Of a DNA stretch of 64,000 nt, positions 56,871 through 64,000 are shown in pieces. The DNA comes from Sulfitobacter marinus (GTDB lineage Bacteria; Pseudomonadota; Alphaproteobacteria; Rhodobacterales; Rhodobacteraceae). The notes beneath the pieces are model-generated. The model worked only from the letters and a program-made list of their open reading frames with translations, had not been told where the DNA came from and did no database searches. Position 1 is the stretch's first letter, and every line of letters starts with the position of its first letter. The translations under genes were made by a program, and so were the position numbers. The stretch spans positions 248,001 to 312,000 of the forward strand of contig NZ_FPAJ01000003.1 of assembly GCF_900116285.1 (NCBI RefSeq), in the 5' to 3' direction.

Positions 56871-57551
56871 TTAGACTGACGCCTGGATTTGGCGGATGCC
56901 TTGGCTGACATCTTCGGCCATCGCCTGGGCTGCCGCGTCAGGGTCTTTCACACGAAAAGCGTCCAATAAGTCCGCGTGTTTGTCGGGCAAATTAGATGTG
57001 CCAAAGCGCCCGCATACCACCCGCAGCGATGGGCCAAAACGCAGCCACAACCGGTCAACGGTTTCGGCCATGATCGGCGCATCTGCACTGTGATAAATCT
57101 TGCAATGGAACAGATAGTTTTGCGTCAGGTAGTCGCCAATATCACCCCGCAAAATGGCATCGTTCAGCGCATCATCAATCTGTTTGAGGGCCGTCAAAGC
57201 GTCTTTGGTCATGCGGGTTGCGGCACGGCGGGCAAGCTCGGCCTCTAGCGCTTTTCGCATAAAACCAAGTTCCTCGACGCCTTCTGGCGACAGGACTGGC
57301 ACTGAAACACGGCGGTTTCCCTGATGCACCAATGCACCTTCGGCAATCAGGCGGCGCAATGCTTCGCGGACGGGTGTCATGCCTGCGCCCAGCGCCGTGA
57401 TCAGCCCTTGAATTGTCACCGGTTGCCCGGGGGCCAGATCGCCAAAAAGAATCTGGCTCCGCAGTTGTTGATAGACGTGCTGATGGGCCGGAATTCTGGT
57501 GCCTGTCGTTTGAATAGACGCCGGGGGTGTTTGTATGTCGGAGCGGATCAT
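56871..57551 (-). CDS. GntR-family regulator with FCD domain
   Basis: The 226-residue protein has a winged helix-turn-helix at about residues 25-85 (ALGAGMTPVREALRRLIAEGALV) and an all-helical FCD domain at about 95-220 with histidines and an aspartate (NYLFHCKIYHSADAP) in positions that bind a metal and ligand. FCD regulators commonly repress catabolic operons and respond to the substrate. It is divergent from the potFGHI operon and follows the aminotransferase upstream region, so it is the likely controller of both. No ligand is known. Confidence 0.9.
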   Translation of the reverse strand: MIRSDIQTPPASIQTTGTRIPAHQHVYQQLRSQILFGDLAPGQPVTIQGLITALGAGMTPVREALRRLIAEGALVHQGNRRVSVPVLSPEGVEELGFMRKALEAELARRAATRMTKDALTALKQIDDALNDAILRGDIGDYLTQNYLFHCKIYHSADAPIMAETVDRLWLRFGPSLRVVCGRFGTSNLPDKHADLLDAFRVKDPDAAAQAMAEDVSQGIRQIQASV

Positions 57552-57642
57552 TCAGTGTGCCCAAAAACTGTTCAGCTTGTGTTGCTTGCGCTATCGGCGC
57601 CTGCGTGAAATCATAAATTATCTTGTCGTAAGACGCAAAACT

Positions 57643-57652
57643 TGATCAAATT
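57643..57652. promoter_or_regulatory. TGATCAAATT site upstream of potF
   Basis: The decamer TGATCAAATT starts 55 bases upstream of the potF start, inside the 146-base gap to the divergent GntR gene. It includes the palindrome TTGATCAA with the preceding T. A second, related TGGATCAA lies at 57662. Confidence 0.45.
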
Positions 57653-57697
57653 GACCAAAGGTCTGGATCAACCAAGCCTATCTAACGGGAGCAAAGA

Positions 57698-58783
57698 ATG
57701 AAATATCGTATTCTGGGTGGCGTTGCGGCCACTGCAATGATCGCCACAAGCGCGCTGGGCGAGGAAGTCCGAGTCTACAACTGGTCCGATTACATCGACG
57801 AATCCCTGCTTGAAAAGTTCGAAGCCGAAACGGGCATTGATCTGATCTATGACGTCTTTGACAGCAACGAGGTGCTTGAAACCAAAATGCTCGCTGGCGG
57901 TTCTGGTTATGATGTCGTCGTGCCGTCCGGTACATTCTTGCAGCGCCAAATCTCGGCCGGTGCGTTCCAAAAGCTGGATAAATCCAAGCTGACGAACATC
58001 GGTAACATGTGGGACGTCATTGACGACCGCGTGTCGAAATATGACCCCGGCAACGAATATGCGATTAACTATATGTGGGGCACCACCGGTCTGGGCGTGA
58101 ACATCAACAAGGTCAAAGAAGTCCTGGGCGAAGATGCACCAGTAGATTCGCTGGCATTGGTGCTTGATCCGTCGAACATGGAAAAGCTAGCCGAATGCGG
58201 CGTTCATTTTCTGGATGCGCCGGCGGAAATGATCCCTGCAGCGCTGCAGTATATTGGTGAAGACCCCGATGCGCAGGACCCTGAAACGATCGCCAAAGCT
58301 GAGCCCGTGCTGGCGGCAATCGCGCCGTTTATCCAAAAATTTCACAGCTCTGAATATATTAACGCATTGGCCAACGGCGATATCTGCGTGGCCTTTGGGT
58401 GGTCTGGCGATATTTTGCAGGCGCGTGATCGCGCAGCAGAGGCAGAAAATGGCGTTGAGATTGAATACTACGCACCGAAAGAGGGTGCTTTGATGTGGTT
58501 TGACAACATGGCGATCCCCGTGGATGCGCCGAACCCTGACGCCGCGCATAAATTCCTGAACTTCATCATGGATGCGCAGAACATGGCCACCGCGTCCAAC
58601 TATGTTTATTACGCGAACGGCAACAAGGCGAGCCAGGAGTTTCTGGTTGAGGACGTGATCGGGGATACCGCGATTTACCCAGACGCGGCGACACTGGAAA
58701 ACCTCTATACAACGTCGCCTTATGCGCCCAAGGTTCAACGTGTTGTAACGCGTCTTTGGACCAAGGTTAAATCCGGTACCTAA
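57698..58783 (+). CDS. potF: Putrescine-type ABC importer binding protein (PotF-like)
   Basis: The 361-residue protein has a signal peptide (MKYRILGGVAATAMIATSAL, cleavage near residue 21) and starts EEVRVYNWSDYIDESLLEKF, the PotF/PotD hallmark. It also has FDSNEVLETKMLAGGSGYDV, and YMWGTTGLGVNINKV near 127. The WSDYIDES and acidic positions of the putrescine pocket are well kept. It is the first gene of an operon with an ATPase, two permeases and an oxidoreductase, and it ends before a strong hairpin. Putrescine is the likely ligand by family. Confidence 0.9.
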   Translation: MKYRILGGVAATAMIATSALGEEVRVYNWSDYIDESLLEKFEAETGIDLIYDVFDSNEVLETKMLAGGSGYDVVVPSGTFLQRQISAGAFQKLDKSKLTNIGNMWDVIDDRVSKYDPGNEYAINYMWGTTGLGVNINKVKEVLGEDAPVDSLALVLDPSNMEKLAECGVHFLDAPAEMIPAALQYIGEDPDAQDPETIAKAEPVLAAIAPFIQKFHSSEYINALANGDICVAFGWSGDILQARDRAAEAENGVEIEYYAPKEGALMWFDNMAIPVDAPNPDAAHKFLNFIMDAQNMATASNYVYYANGNKASQEFLVEDVIGDTAIYPDAATLENLYTTSPYAPKVQRVVTRLWTKVKSGT

Positions 58784-58795
58784 GCTGGTTCTGGC

Positions 58796-58828
58796 GGGGC
58801 GGGGCCATTCGGCCTTGCCCCTTTTTTT
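58796..58828 (+). terminator. Terminator/attenuator between potF and potG
   Basis: GGGGCGGGGCC and GGCCTTGCCCC pair over 11 positions with two G-U pairs around ATTC and are followed by seven T residues. It would stop most transcripts after potF, letting the binding protein be made in excess. Confidence 0.85.
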
Positions 58829-58870
58829 GACCCCGCCCGGCAAAAGGGCAGTGCAAAGGAATACCCCTAA

Positions 58871-59998
58871 GTGAGCCAGAAAGTATTCGCCCCTTGGGAT
58901 GACCCGAACGAAAAGCCGCTGATCCGGTTTGAGAACGTTACCAAGAAGTTCGGTGATTTCACCGCGATCGATGACCTGACACTGAACATCTACGAGAGAG
59001 AATTTTTTGCGCTGCTGGGGCCGTCGGGCTGCGGCAAGACGACGATGATGCGTATGCTGGCGGGATTCGAAAACCCGACCTCGGGCAAGATGGAATTGTC
59101 GGGCAAGAATATTGCCGGTATTCCGCCCAACAAACGCGCTGTGAACATGATGTTTCAGTCCTATGCATTGTTCCCGCATCTCAGCGTTTGGGAGAATATC
59201 GCCTTTGGTCTCAAGCGCGGCAATATGGACAAACGAGACATTGCGGCACGTGTCGAAGAGATGCTCAAGCTGACGCGCCTGACCAAGTTTGCAGGTCGAA
59301 AGCCACATCAGATTTCAGGCGGCCAGCGTCAGCGGGTTGCCCTTGCGCGGTCCTTGGCAAAGGCACCTAAACTGTTGCTGTTGGATGAACCGCTTGGCGC
59401 TTTGGACAAGAAGCTGCGGCAGGATACCCAATTTGAACTGATGGATATCCAAGAGAGCACCGGGACGACATTTGTCATCGTGACCCACGACCAAGAAGAG
59501 GCGATGACCGTCGCAAGCCGGGTTGCCGTGATGGACGAAGGGCGCATTATTCAGGTCGCAACGCCCGATGGTATCTACGAGGCCCCTAATTCAGTGTATG
59601 TCGCTGATTTTATCGGGGACGTGAACATTATCGAAGGTACGGTCAAGCCAGCGGGTGATGGCATGTATTCGCTTGCTTGGGCCGAGAATGAGCCGCCGTT
59701 TTTAGCGAGCTCTGATCTGCCGTTCAGCGATGGGCAGAAAGCGCATCTTGCCATCCGGCCAGAGAAGATCGCGATCACGACCGAAAAGCCCGAAGAGGCA
59801 AAGAACGCCGTGCAGGGCAGCGTGTTGGATATTGCGTATCTGGGCAACCTCAGCACCTATCATGTTCAACTGGCGGGCGGGCAAATCATCAAGGCACAGA
59901 CGGCGAATACCCGCCGTCTTTCCCGGCGTAGCATCACCTGGGAGGACAAAGTCTGGATCTCGTGGAACGCGACCGCTGGCGTGTTGCTTGAGCAATGA
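58871..59998 (+). CDS. potG: Putrescine-type ABC importer ATPase (PotG-like)
   Basis: The 375-residue protein has Walker A GPSGCGKTT (near residue 53), signature ISGGQRQRVALARSLA (near 153), Walker B KLLLLDEPLGALD, the switch His in IVTHDQEEAM and a C-terminal TOBE domain. It begins GTG at 58871 (VSQKVFAPWDDP, translated as Met). It is 87 bases after potF, beyond the attenuator, and overlaps potH by four bases (ATGA). Confidence 0.93.
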   Translation: MSQKVFAPWDDPNEKPLIRFENVTKKFGDFTAIDDLTLNIYEREFFALLGPSGCGKTTMMRMLAGFENPTSGKMELSGKNIAGIPPNKRAVNMMFQSYALFPHLSVWENIAFGLKRGNMDKRDIAARVEEMLKLTRLTKFAGRKPHQISGGQRQRVALARSLAKAPKLLLLDEPLGALDKKLRQDTQFELMDIQESTGTTFVIVTHDQEEAMTVASRVAVMDEGRIIQVATPDGIYEAPNSVYVADFIGDVNIIEGTVKPAGDGMYSLAWAENEPPFLASSDLPFSDGQKAHLAIRPEKIAITTEKPEEAKNAVQGSVLDIAYLGNLSTYHVQLAGGQIIKAQTANTRRLSRRSITWEDKVWISWNATAGVLLEQ

Positions 59999-60876
59999 GT
60001 ATGCGGCGATTTTTCCTGATCGCGGTCCCGTACGGCTGGCTTTTGGCGCTGTTTCTGGTCCCGTTCTTTATCGTGTTCAAGATATCGCTGTCTGATTTGG
60101 CGCTATCTATCCCACCCTATACGCCGACGATGAAAGACGGCTTTGGCCAGATGATCAAAGCCTTTGATTTTGAGAACTTCGTTTTTCTGACGACAGATGA
60201 TCTGTATTGGAAAGCTTATCTTAGCAGTCTGAAGATCGCATTGATATCGACGGCTCTGGCGCTGCTGGTTGGGTATCCGATGGCCTATGGCATGGCGCGT
60301 GCACCCGAGGAATGGCGGCCCACGTTGATGATGTTGGTGATCCTGCCGTTCTGGACCAGCTTTCTGATCCGCGTCTATGCGTGGGTCGGCATCCTAAGCA
60401 ACGAGGGTTTTCTAAACCAGTTTTTGCTGTGGACGGGTCTGATTTCCACCCCGCTGACTATTATGAACACAACGACAGCAGTCTATATCGGGATTGTTTA
60501 TACGTATCTGCCGTTCATGATCCTGCCGATTTATGCCGCACTTGATCGGCTGGATGAATCACTGATCGAAGCGGCCGAAGATTTGGGATGTTCGCGTATC
60601 AAAGCATTCTGGCTGGTGACAATTCCGCTGTCTCGTAACGGCATCATAGCAGGCTGTTTTCTGGTCTTTATCCCGGCGCTTGGCGAATTTGTCATTCCAT
60701 CGCTTTTGGGCGGTTCGGGTACATTGATGATCGGCAAAGTGCTGTTCGAGGAGTTCTTTAACAACCGTGATTGGCCGGTGGCCAGCGCCGTTGCAGTAAT
60801 CTTGTTGCTGATCTTGATCGTGCCGATCATTCTGTTCCAGCGCAACCAACAGCGCCAAGCGGAGGCCGAAACATGA
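59995..60876 (+). CDS. potH: Putrescine-type ABC importer permease (PotH-like)
   Basis: The 293-residue protein has about six membrane helices, the PotH/PotB pattern near the N-terminus (FLIAVPYGWLLALFLVPFFI) and the EAA loop IEAAEDLGCSRIKAFWLVTI near residue 197. It transports the ligand together with PotI. The ATG at 59995 overlaps the potG stop; a second ATG two codons later is equivalent. Its size is normal for the family, unlike the 565-residue permease at 48598. Confidence 0.92.
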   Translation: MSMRRFFLIAVPYGWLLALFLVPFFIVFKISLSDLALSIPPYTPTMKDGFGQMIKAFDFENFVFLTTDDLYWKAYLSSLKIALISTALALLVGYPMAYGMARAPEEWRPTLMMLVILPFWTSFLIRVYAWVGILSNEGFLNQFLLWTGLISTPLTIMNTTTAVYIGIVYTYLPFMILPIYAALDRLDESLIEAAEDLGCSRIKAFWLVTIPLSRNGIIAGCFLVFIPALGEFVIPSLLGGSGTLMIGKVLFEEFFNNRDWPVASAVAVILLLILIVPIILFQRNQQRQAEAET

Positions 60877-61694
60877 GGCGCACAAGCTGGTTCAATGTCA
60901 CATCGCTGACCCTTGGGTTCGCGTTTTTGTACCTGCCGATGGTGTTGTTGGTGATCTACAGCTTCAACAGTTCGAAACTGGTGACCGTCTGGGCAGGGTT
61001 TTCGACCAAGTGGTACGGCGAACTGGTCCAGAACGAGGCATTTTTGGATGCTGCGCTGGTCACGCTTGAGGTCGCTGTGGCATCATCCACTTTGGCGACG
61101 ATACTGGGTACAATGGCTGCTTATGTGTTGGTGCGCGGCGGACGTTTCTTGGGCCGCACGTTATTCTCGGGCATGATCTATGCGCCGCTCGTGATGCCCG
61201 AAGTGATCACTGGCCTGTCGCTTTTGCTGCTGTTTATCGGCATTGGATTAGACCGCGGCGTGCTGACGATCGTTCTGGCGCATACAACATTTTCAATGTG
61301 TTACGTGTCGGTTGTGGTCTCATCGCGGCTGGTGTCATTTGATCGCTCGCTTGAGGAAGCCGCACTTGATCTGGGGTGTTCGGCGTTTGATGCGTTTCGT
61401 CTCGTTACCCTGCCCATTATTGCGCCAGCTGTGATTTCGGGTTGGTTGCTTGCTTTCACCTTGTCGCTGGATGATTTGGTCATTGCGTCGTTCACCACGG
61501 GCCCGTCTTCAACCACCCTTCCGATCAAGATTTGGAGCGCGGTACGTTTGGGCGTGTCGCCAGAGATTAACGCATTGTCGACGATTATGATTGGTATCGT
61601 TACAGTGGGGGTGATTAGTGCGTCGTTGATTTCCAAGCGGAATGCGGTCAAGGCACAACAGGATATGCAGGCAGCGGAACGTGGGGCGACGTGA
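60873..61694 (+). CDS. potI: Putrescine-type ABC importer permease (PotI-like)
   Basis: The 273-residue protein starts MRRTSWFNVTSLTLGFAFLY, has six helices and an EAA loop LEEAALDLGCSAFDAFRLVT near residue 164. The ATG at 60873 overlaps the potH stop (ATGA). The frame extends upstream inside potH but without sense. It pairs with PotH. Its 3' end overlaps the oxidoreductase start. Confidence 0.92.
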   Translation: MRRTSWFNVTSLTLGFAFLYLPMVLLVIYSFNSSKLVTVWAGFSTKWYGELVQNEAFLDAALVTLEVAVASSTLATILGTMAAYVLVRGGRFLGRTLFSGMIYAPLVMPEVITGLSLLLLFIGIGLDRGVLTIVLAHTTFSMCYVSVVVSSRLVSFDRSLEEAALDLGCSAFDAFRLVTLPIIAPAVISGWLLAFTLSLDDLVIASFTTGPSSTTLPIKIWSAVRLGVSPEINALSTIMIGIVTVGVISASLISKRNAVKAQQDMQAAERGAT

Positions 61695-63019
61695 AGCGTA
61701 TTTTCGATGATTTTGCTTATAGCGACGTGCCACGCGCTTTTTGCTGGTGGGATGAAACCTGCGAGGATGTAGGCCGCCCTGCTTTGGACCGCGATGAAAC
61801 CTGCGATGTCGCGATCATTGGTGGCGGGTTCACAGGGCTTTCAGCGGCCCTGCATCTGGCGCAGGCCGGTGTAAAGGTCACCGTGCTGGAAAACCGCTAT
61901 GTCGGTTGGGGTGCCTCGGGACGCAATGGCGGGTTTTGCTGTCTCGGTGGCGGGCGGCTTAGCGATCAGGCCCTTGATCGCAAGTTCGGCCGCGATAGCC
62001 GGATTGCTTTTCGGCAGGCTGAACTGGCCGCGGTCAAGATGGTTGATACCCTAACAACAGAGCATGATATCGAGATTGATCGTCATTCCGAGGGCGAGAC
62101 CGAACTGGCCCATAGGCCAAAAGATATGGCTGATTTGCGCGCGCGCGTTCCGGAAATCAAAGAAAACTACGGTCTTGATGCGACGCTGATCGAAAAGCGG
62201 GAGCTTGCGGCTCATGGGCTGCGTGGGGATTTCCATGGCGCGTTGACAATTCCGGCCGGCTTTGCCTTGAACCCGCGAAAATACGTGACGGGGCTGGCAG
62301 GTGCCGCCGAGAAGGCTGGCGCGGTCATTTTCCACAACACAGCAGCGGAAAACATCGTCAAGACATCGCGCGGTTATCAGGTCCAGACCAAAATTGGATC
62401 TCTTAAGGCCAAGCAACTGCTGGTCGCGACGAATGGGTATTCTTCGGAAGGTATGCCAAATTGGCTGGCGGGCCGATACATGCCCGCGCAATCAAGCGTG
62501 ATCGTGACGCGCCCGCTTACCGAAGCAGAAATCGAGGCGGCGGGCTGGTTTAGCAATCAGATGGTCTATGACAGCCGATACCTTTTGCATTATTTTAGGT
62601 TGATGCCTGATCGCCGGATGCTTTTCGGAATGCGCGGCGGATTGATGACGGGCCCCGCTGCCGAAGCGCGTGCGACTGCGCAGGTCCGGCGTGATTTCGA
62701 ACAGTTTTTTCCAGCTTGGAGACATGTTGAAACCCCCTATAGCTGGTCGGGCATGGTCTGTCTGTCCCGGGACCACATGCCATTCGTAGGAGGGCTGCCG
62801 GGCAATAAAGGCATATTCGCGAGCCTTTGTTATCATGGAAATGGTGTTGCAATGGGAACATATTGCGGCGCGTTGGCGGCCAATGCGATTTTGGGGGAAA
62901 CGGATACAATGCCTTTCCCGGCTGCGGTTCGAACACCCTTATCCCGGTTTGAGTTGGGCAGGTTCCGGCGGGCGTTGTTGCCGTTTGCCTATCTGTGGTA
63001 TGGGCTCGCAGATCGATAG
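61691..63019 (+). CDS. FAD-dependent amine oxidoreductase (PuuB-like, DAO family)
   Basis: The 442-residue flavoprotein has CDVAIIGGGFTGLSAALHLA near residue 37 (dinucleotide-binding motif). GWGASGRNGGFCCLGGG near 77 is the PuuB/glycine-oxidase-type second motif, and C-terminal FAD-contact sequence LCYHGNGVAMGTYCG lies near 381. The family oxidises gamma-glutamylputrescine or related secondary amines. Start is GTG at 61691, overlapping the potI stop (GTGA), so it is translated with the importer. puuA, which would make gamma-glutamylputrescine, is not in this window, so the substrate is open. Confidence 0.86.
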   Translation: MKRIFDDFAYSDVPRAFCWWDETCEDVGRPALDRDETCDVAIIGGGFTGLSAALHLAQAGVKVTVLENRYVGWGASGRNGGFCCLGGGRLSDQALDRKFGRDSRIAFRQAELAAVKMVDTLTTEHDIEIDRHSEGETELAHRPKDMADLRARVPEIKENYGLDATLIEKRELAAHGLRGDFHGALTIPAGFALNPRKYVTGLAGAAEKAGAVIFHNTAAENIVKTSRGYQVQTKIGSLKAKQLLVATNGYSSEGMPNWLAGRYMPAQSSVIVTRPLTEAEIEAAGWFSNQMVYDSRYLLHYFRLMPDRRMLFGMRGGLMTGPAAEARATAQVRRDFEQFFPAWRHVETPYSWSGMVCLSRDHMPFVGGLPGNKGIFASLCYHGNGVAMGTYCGALAANAILGETDTMPFPAAVRTPLSRFELGRFRRALLPFAYLWYGLADR

Positions 63020-63080
63020 CGCATCTTCCCAAACGCGCTTCTTATCAACTTTTATCAATAGAATTTGAGGGGCCGAACCG

Positions 63081-64000
63081 ATGAAGATTGCAATGATTGG
63101 CACGGGCTATGTCGGTTTGGTGTCCGGTGTCTGTTTTTCTGATTTCGGCCATGATGTTGTTTGCGTCGATAAAGACCCGAACAAAATTGCCCAGCTTGAA
63201 CAAGGGATTGTCCCAATCTACGAGCCCGGTCTGGACGACCTGATGGCTAAAAACGTCAGCGCGGGCCGTCTATCGTTTTCCACCGATTTACAAGCCGCGG
63301 TTGACGGTGCTGATGCTATTTTCATCGCGGTTGGCACACCGACACGCCGGGGGGATGGGCATGCTGATCTGACATATGTCATGGCTGCCGCGATCGAAAT
63401 TGCGGACGCCCTGACCGGATATGCCGTCATCGTGACCAAATCGACAGTCCCCGTCGGCACAAACCGGCAAGTTCAAAAGGTTATTACCGAGGCAAACCCC
63501 GAAGCCGACTTTGATATCGCGTCGAACCCCGAGTTTCTGCGCGAAGGTGCCGCGATTGATGACTTTATGCGTCCAGACCGTGTTGTTGTTGGCGTTGAGA
63601 GTGCCCGCGCCATTGAGGTGATGGGCGCGATATACCGCCCCCTATCGCTGCGTGAATTTTCGATTATGTACACTGGTTTGGAAAGCGCCGAGATGATAAA
63701 ATATGCGGCGAACGCGTTTCTTGCGATGAAGATCACCTTCATCAACGAGATCGCGTCGCTGTGCGAGCGTACAGGCGCAGATGTGAAAATGGTGTCCAAG
63801 GGAATGGGCCTTGATAACCGGATTGGGTCCAAGTTTCTGCATGCCGGCCCTGGCTATGGCGGGAGCTGTTTCCCAAAGGATACGCAGGCACTTGCACGCA
63901 TGGGGCAAGATCATGCGGTCCCGATGCAGTTAACAGAAACTGTGATTAAGGTGAACGATGAGGTGAAGCGCAGAATGGTCGATAAAGTGGTCGATATCTG
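63081..64000 (+). CDS. UDP-glucose 6-dehydrogenase, truncated by the window edge
   Basis: About 306 codons are visible and the frame is open at the end. It starts MKIAMIGTGYVGLVSGVCFS (NAD-binding loop), has the STVPVGTNRQV segment near residue 118, PEFLREGAAIDDF near 150 and the catalytic cysteine in GPGYGGSCFPKDT near residue 260. It oxidises UDP-glucose to UDP-glucuronate, a precursor of acidic exopolysaccharides. A GAGGGG ribosome site lies upstream. It is not overlapped with the oxidoreductase gene and may begin another polysaccharide operon. Confidence 0.95.
   Translation, partial: MKIAMIGTGYVGLVSGVCFSDFGHDVVCVDKDPNKIAQLEQGIVPIYEPGLDDLMAKNVSAGRLSFSTDLQAAVDGADAIFIAVGTPTRRGDGHADLTYVMAAAIEIADALTGYAVIVTKSTVPVGTNRQVQKVITEANPEADFDIASNPEFLREGAAIDDFMRPDRVVVGVESARAIEVMGAIYRPLSLREFSIMYTGLESAEMIKYAANAFLAMKITFINEIASLCERTGADVKMVSKGMGLDNRIGSKFLHAGPGYGGSCFPKDTQALARMGQDHAVPMQLTETVIKVNDEVKRRMVDKVVDI

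Noticed and set aside
58187..59308. 373-codon minus-strand frame across potF and potG
   Set aside because: It crosses the terminator and two clear plus-strand genes; no motifs.

Overview
The window reads as chromosomal DNA of a marine alphaproteobacterium of the Rhodobacteraceae (Roseobacter group). This is an inference from gene content and order: rpsT-dnaA-dnaN-recF-gyrB, single-gene IalB and Hint-domain proteins, a dapD/dapE/rnr neighbourhood and several polyamine-type ABC transporters are all usual in that family. No tRNA, rRNA, CRISPR array, transposase or phage gene was seen.

Layout. (1) 1-11.3 kb is a surface-polysaccharide locus: an RTX/beta-propeller protein, a capsule-type ABC exporter (KpsM/KpsT/KpsE-like), two sulfotransferases of different families, a hexapeptide acetyltransferase, a GT2 glycosyltransferase and an 832-residue double glycosyltransferase. 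Together they suggest a sulfated, acetylated exported glycan. (2) 11.5-19.3 kb is the replication block gyrB, lysE-like, recF, dnaN, dnaA, rpsT, all on the minus strand, with a 519-base gene-free stretch upstream of dnaA that carries iterated short motifs. (3) 19.4-33.6 kb is housekeeping: enoyl-CoA hydratase, mutM divergent from ubiE-ubiB, a cupin-XRE regulator next to kbl-tdh (threonine catabolism), a PPP-type phosphatase, a LysE exporter, serA-serC divergent from serB (with a structured serC leader), asparaginase and IalB. (4) 33.9-35.6 kb is a visibly more A+T-rich pair, a quinone-reductase-like flavoprotein divergent from a LysR regulator, probably a recent insertion. (5) 35.9-47.3 kb holds rlmN, a LOG protein, dapD, small membrane and unknown proteins, a Hint protein, dapE, a GNAT enzyme, a TIGR04282 protein, rnr and a lytic transglycosylase. 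(6) 47.4-63 kb is an amine-uptake and catabolism region: two complete polyamine-family ABC importers on opposite strands, a DoeA-type hydrolase with an M20 deacetylase, an SpuC-like aminotransferase, an FCD-GntR regulator and a PuuB-like oxidoreductase. (7) 63.1 kb to the end is a truncated UDP-glucose 6-dehydrogenase gene.

How the genes work together. Tight ATGA, TAATG, GTGA and TTGA overlaps mark operons: the glycosyl/acetyl/sulfotransferase trio, the exporter set, recF-lysE, kbl-tdh, dapE-GNAT-TIGR04282, doeA-M20 and potG-potH-potI-puuB. Convergent gene ends often carry GC-rich hairpins, and three of them also carry the same dispersed core (TTTAG, one or two bases, CCATTTGGAA). The most useful regulatory leads are the repeats upstream of dnaA, two perfect 21-bp palindromes between dnaN and recF, tandem operator-like palindromes before kbl, the serC leader, and an identical decamer in front of both the aminotransferase and the potF operon. 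All calls come from reading translations and bases; no database search was run.
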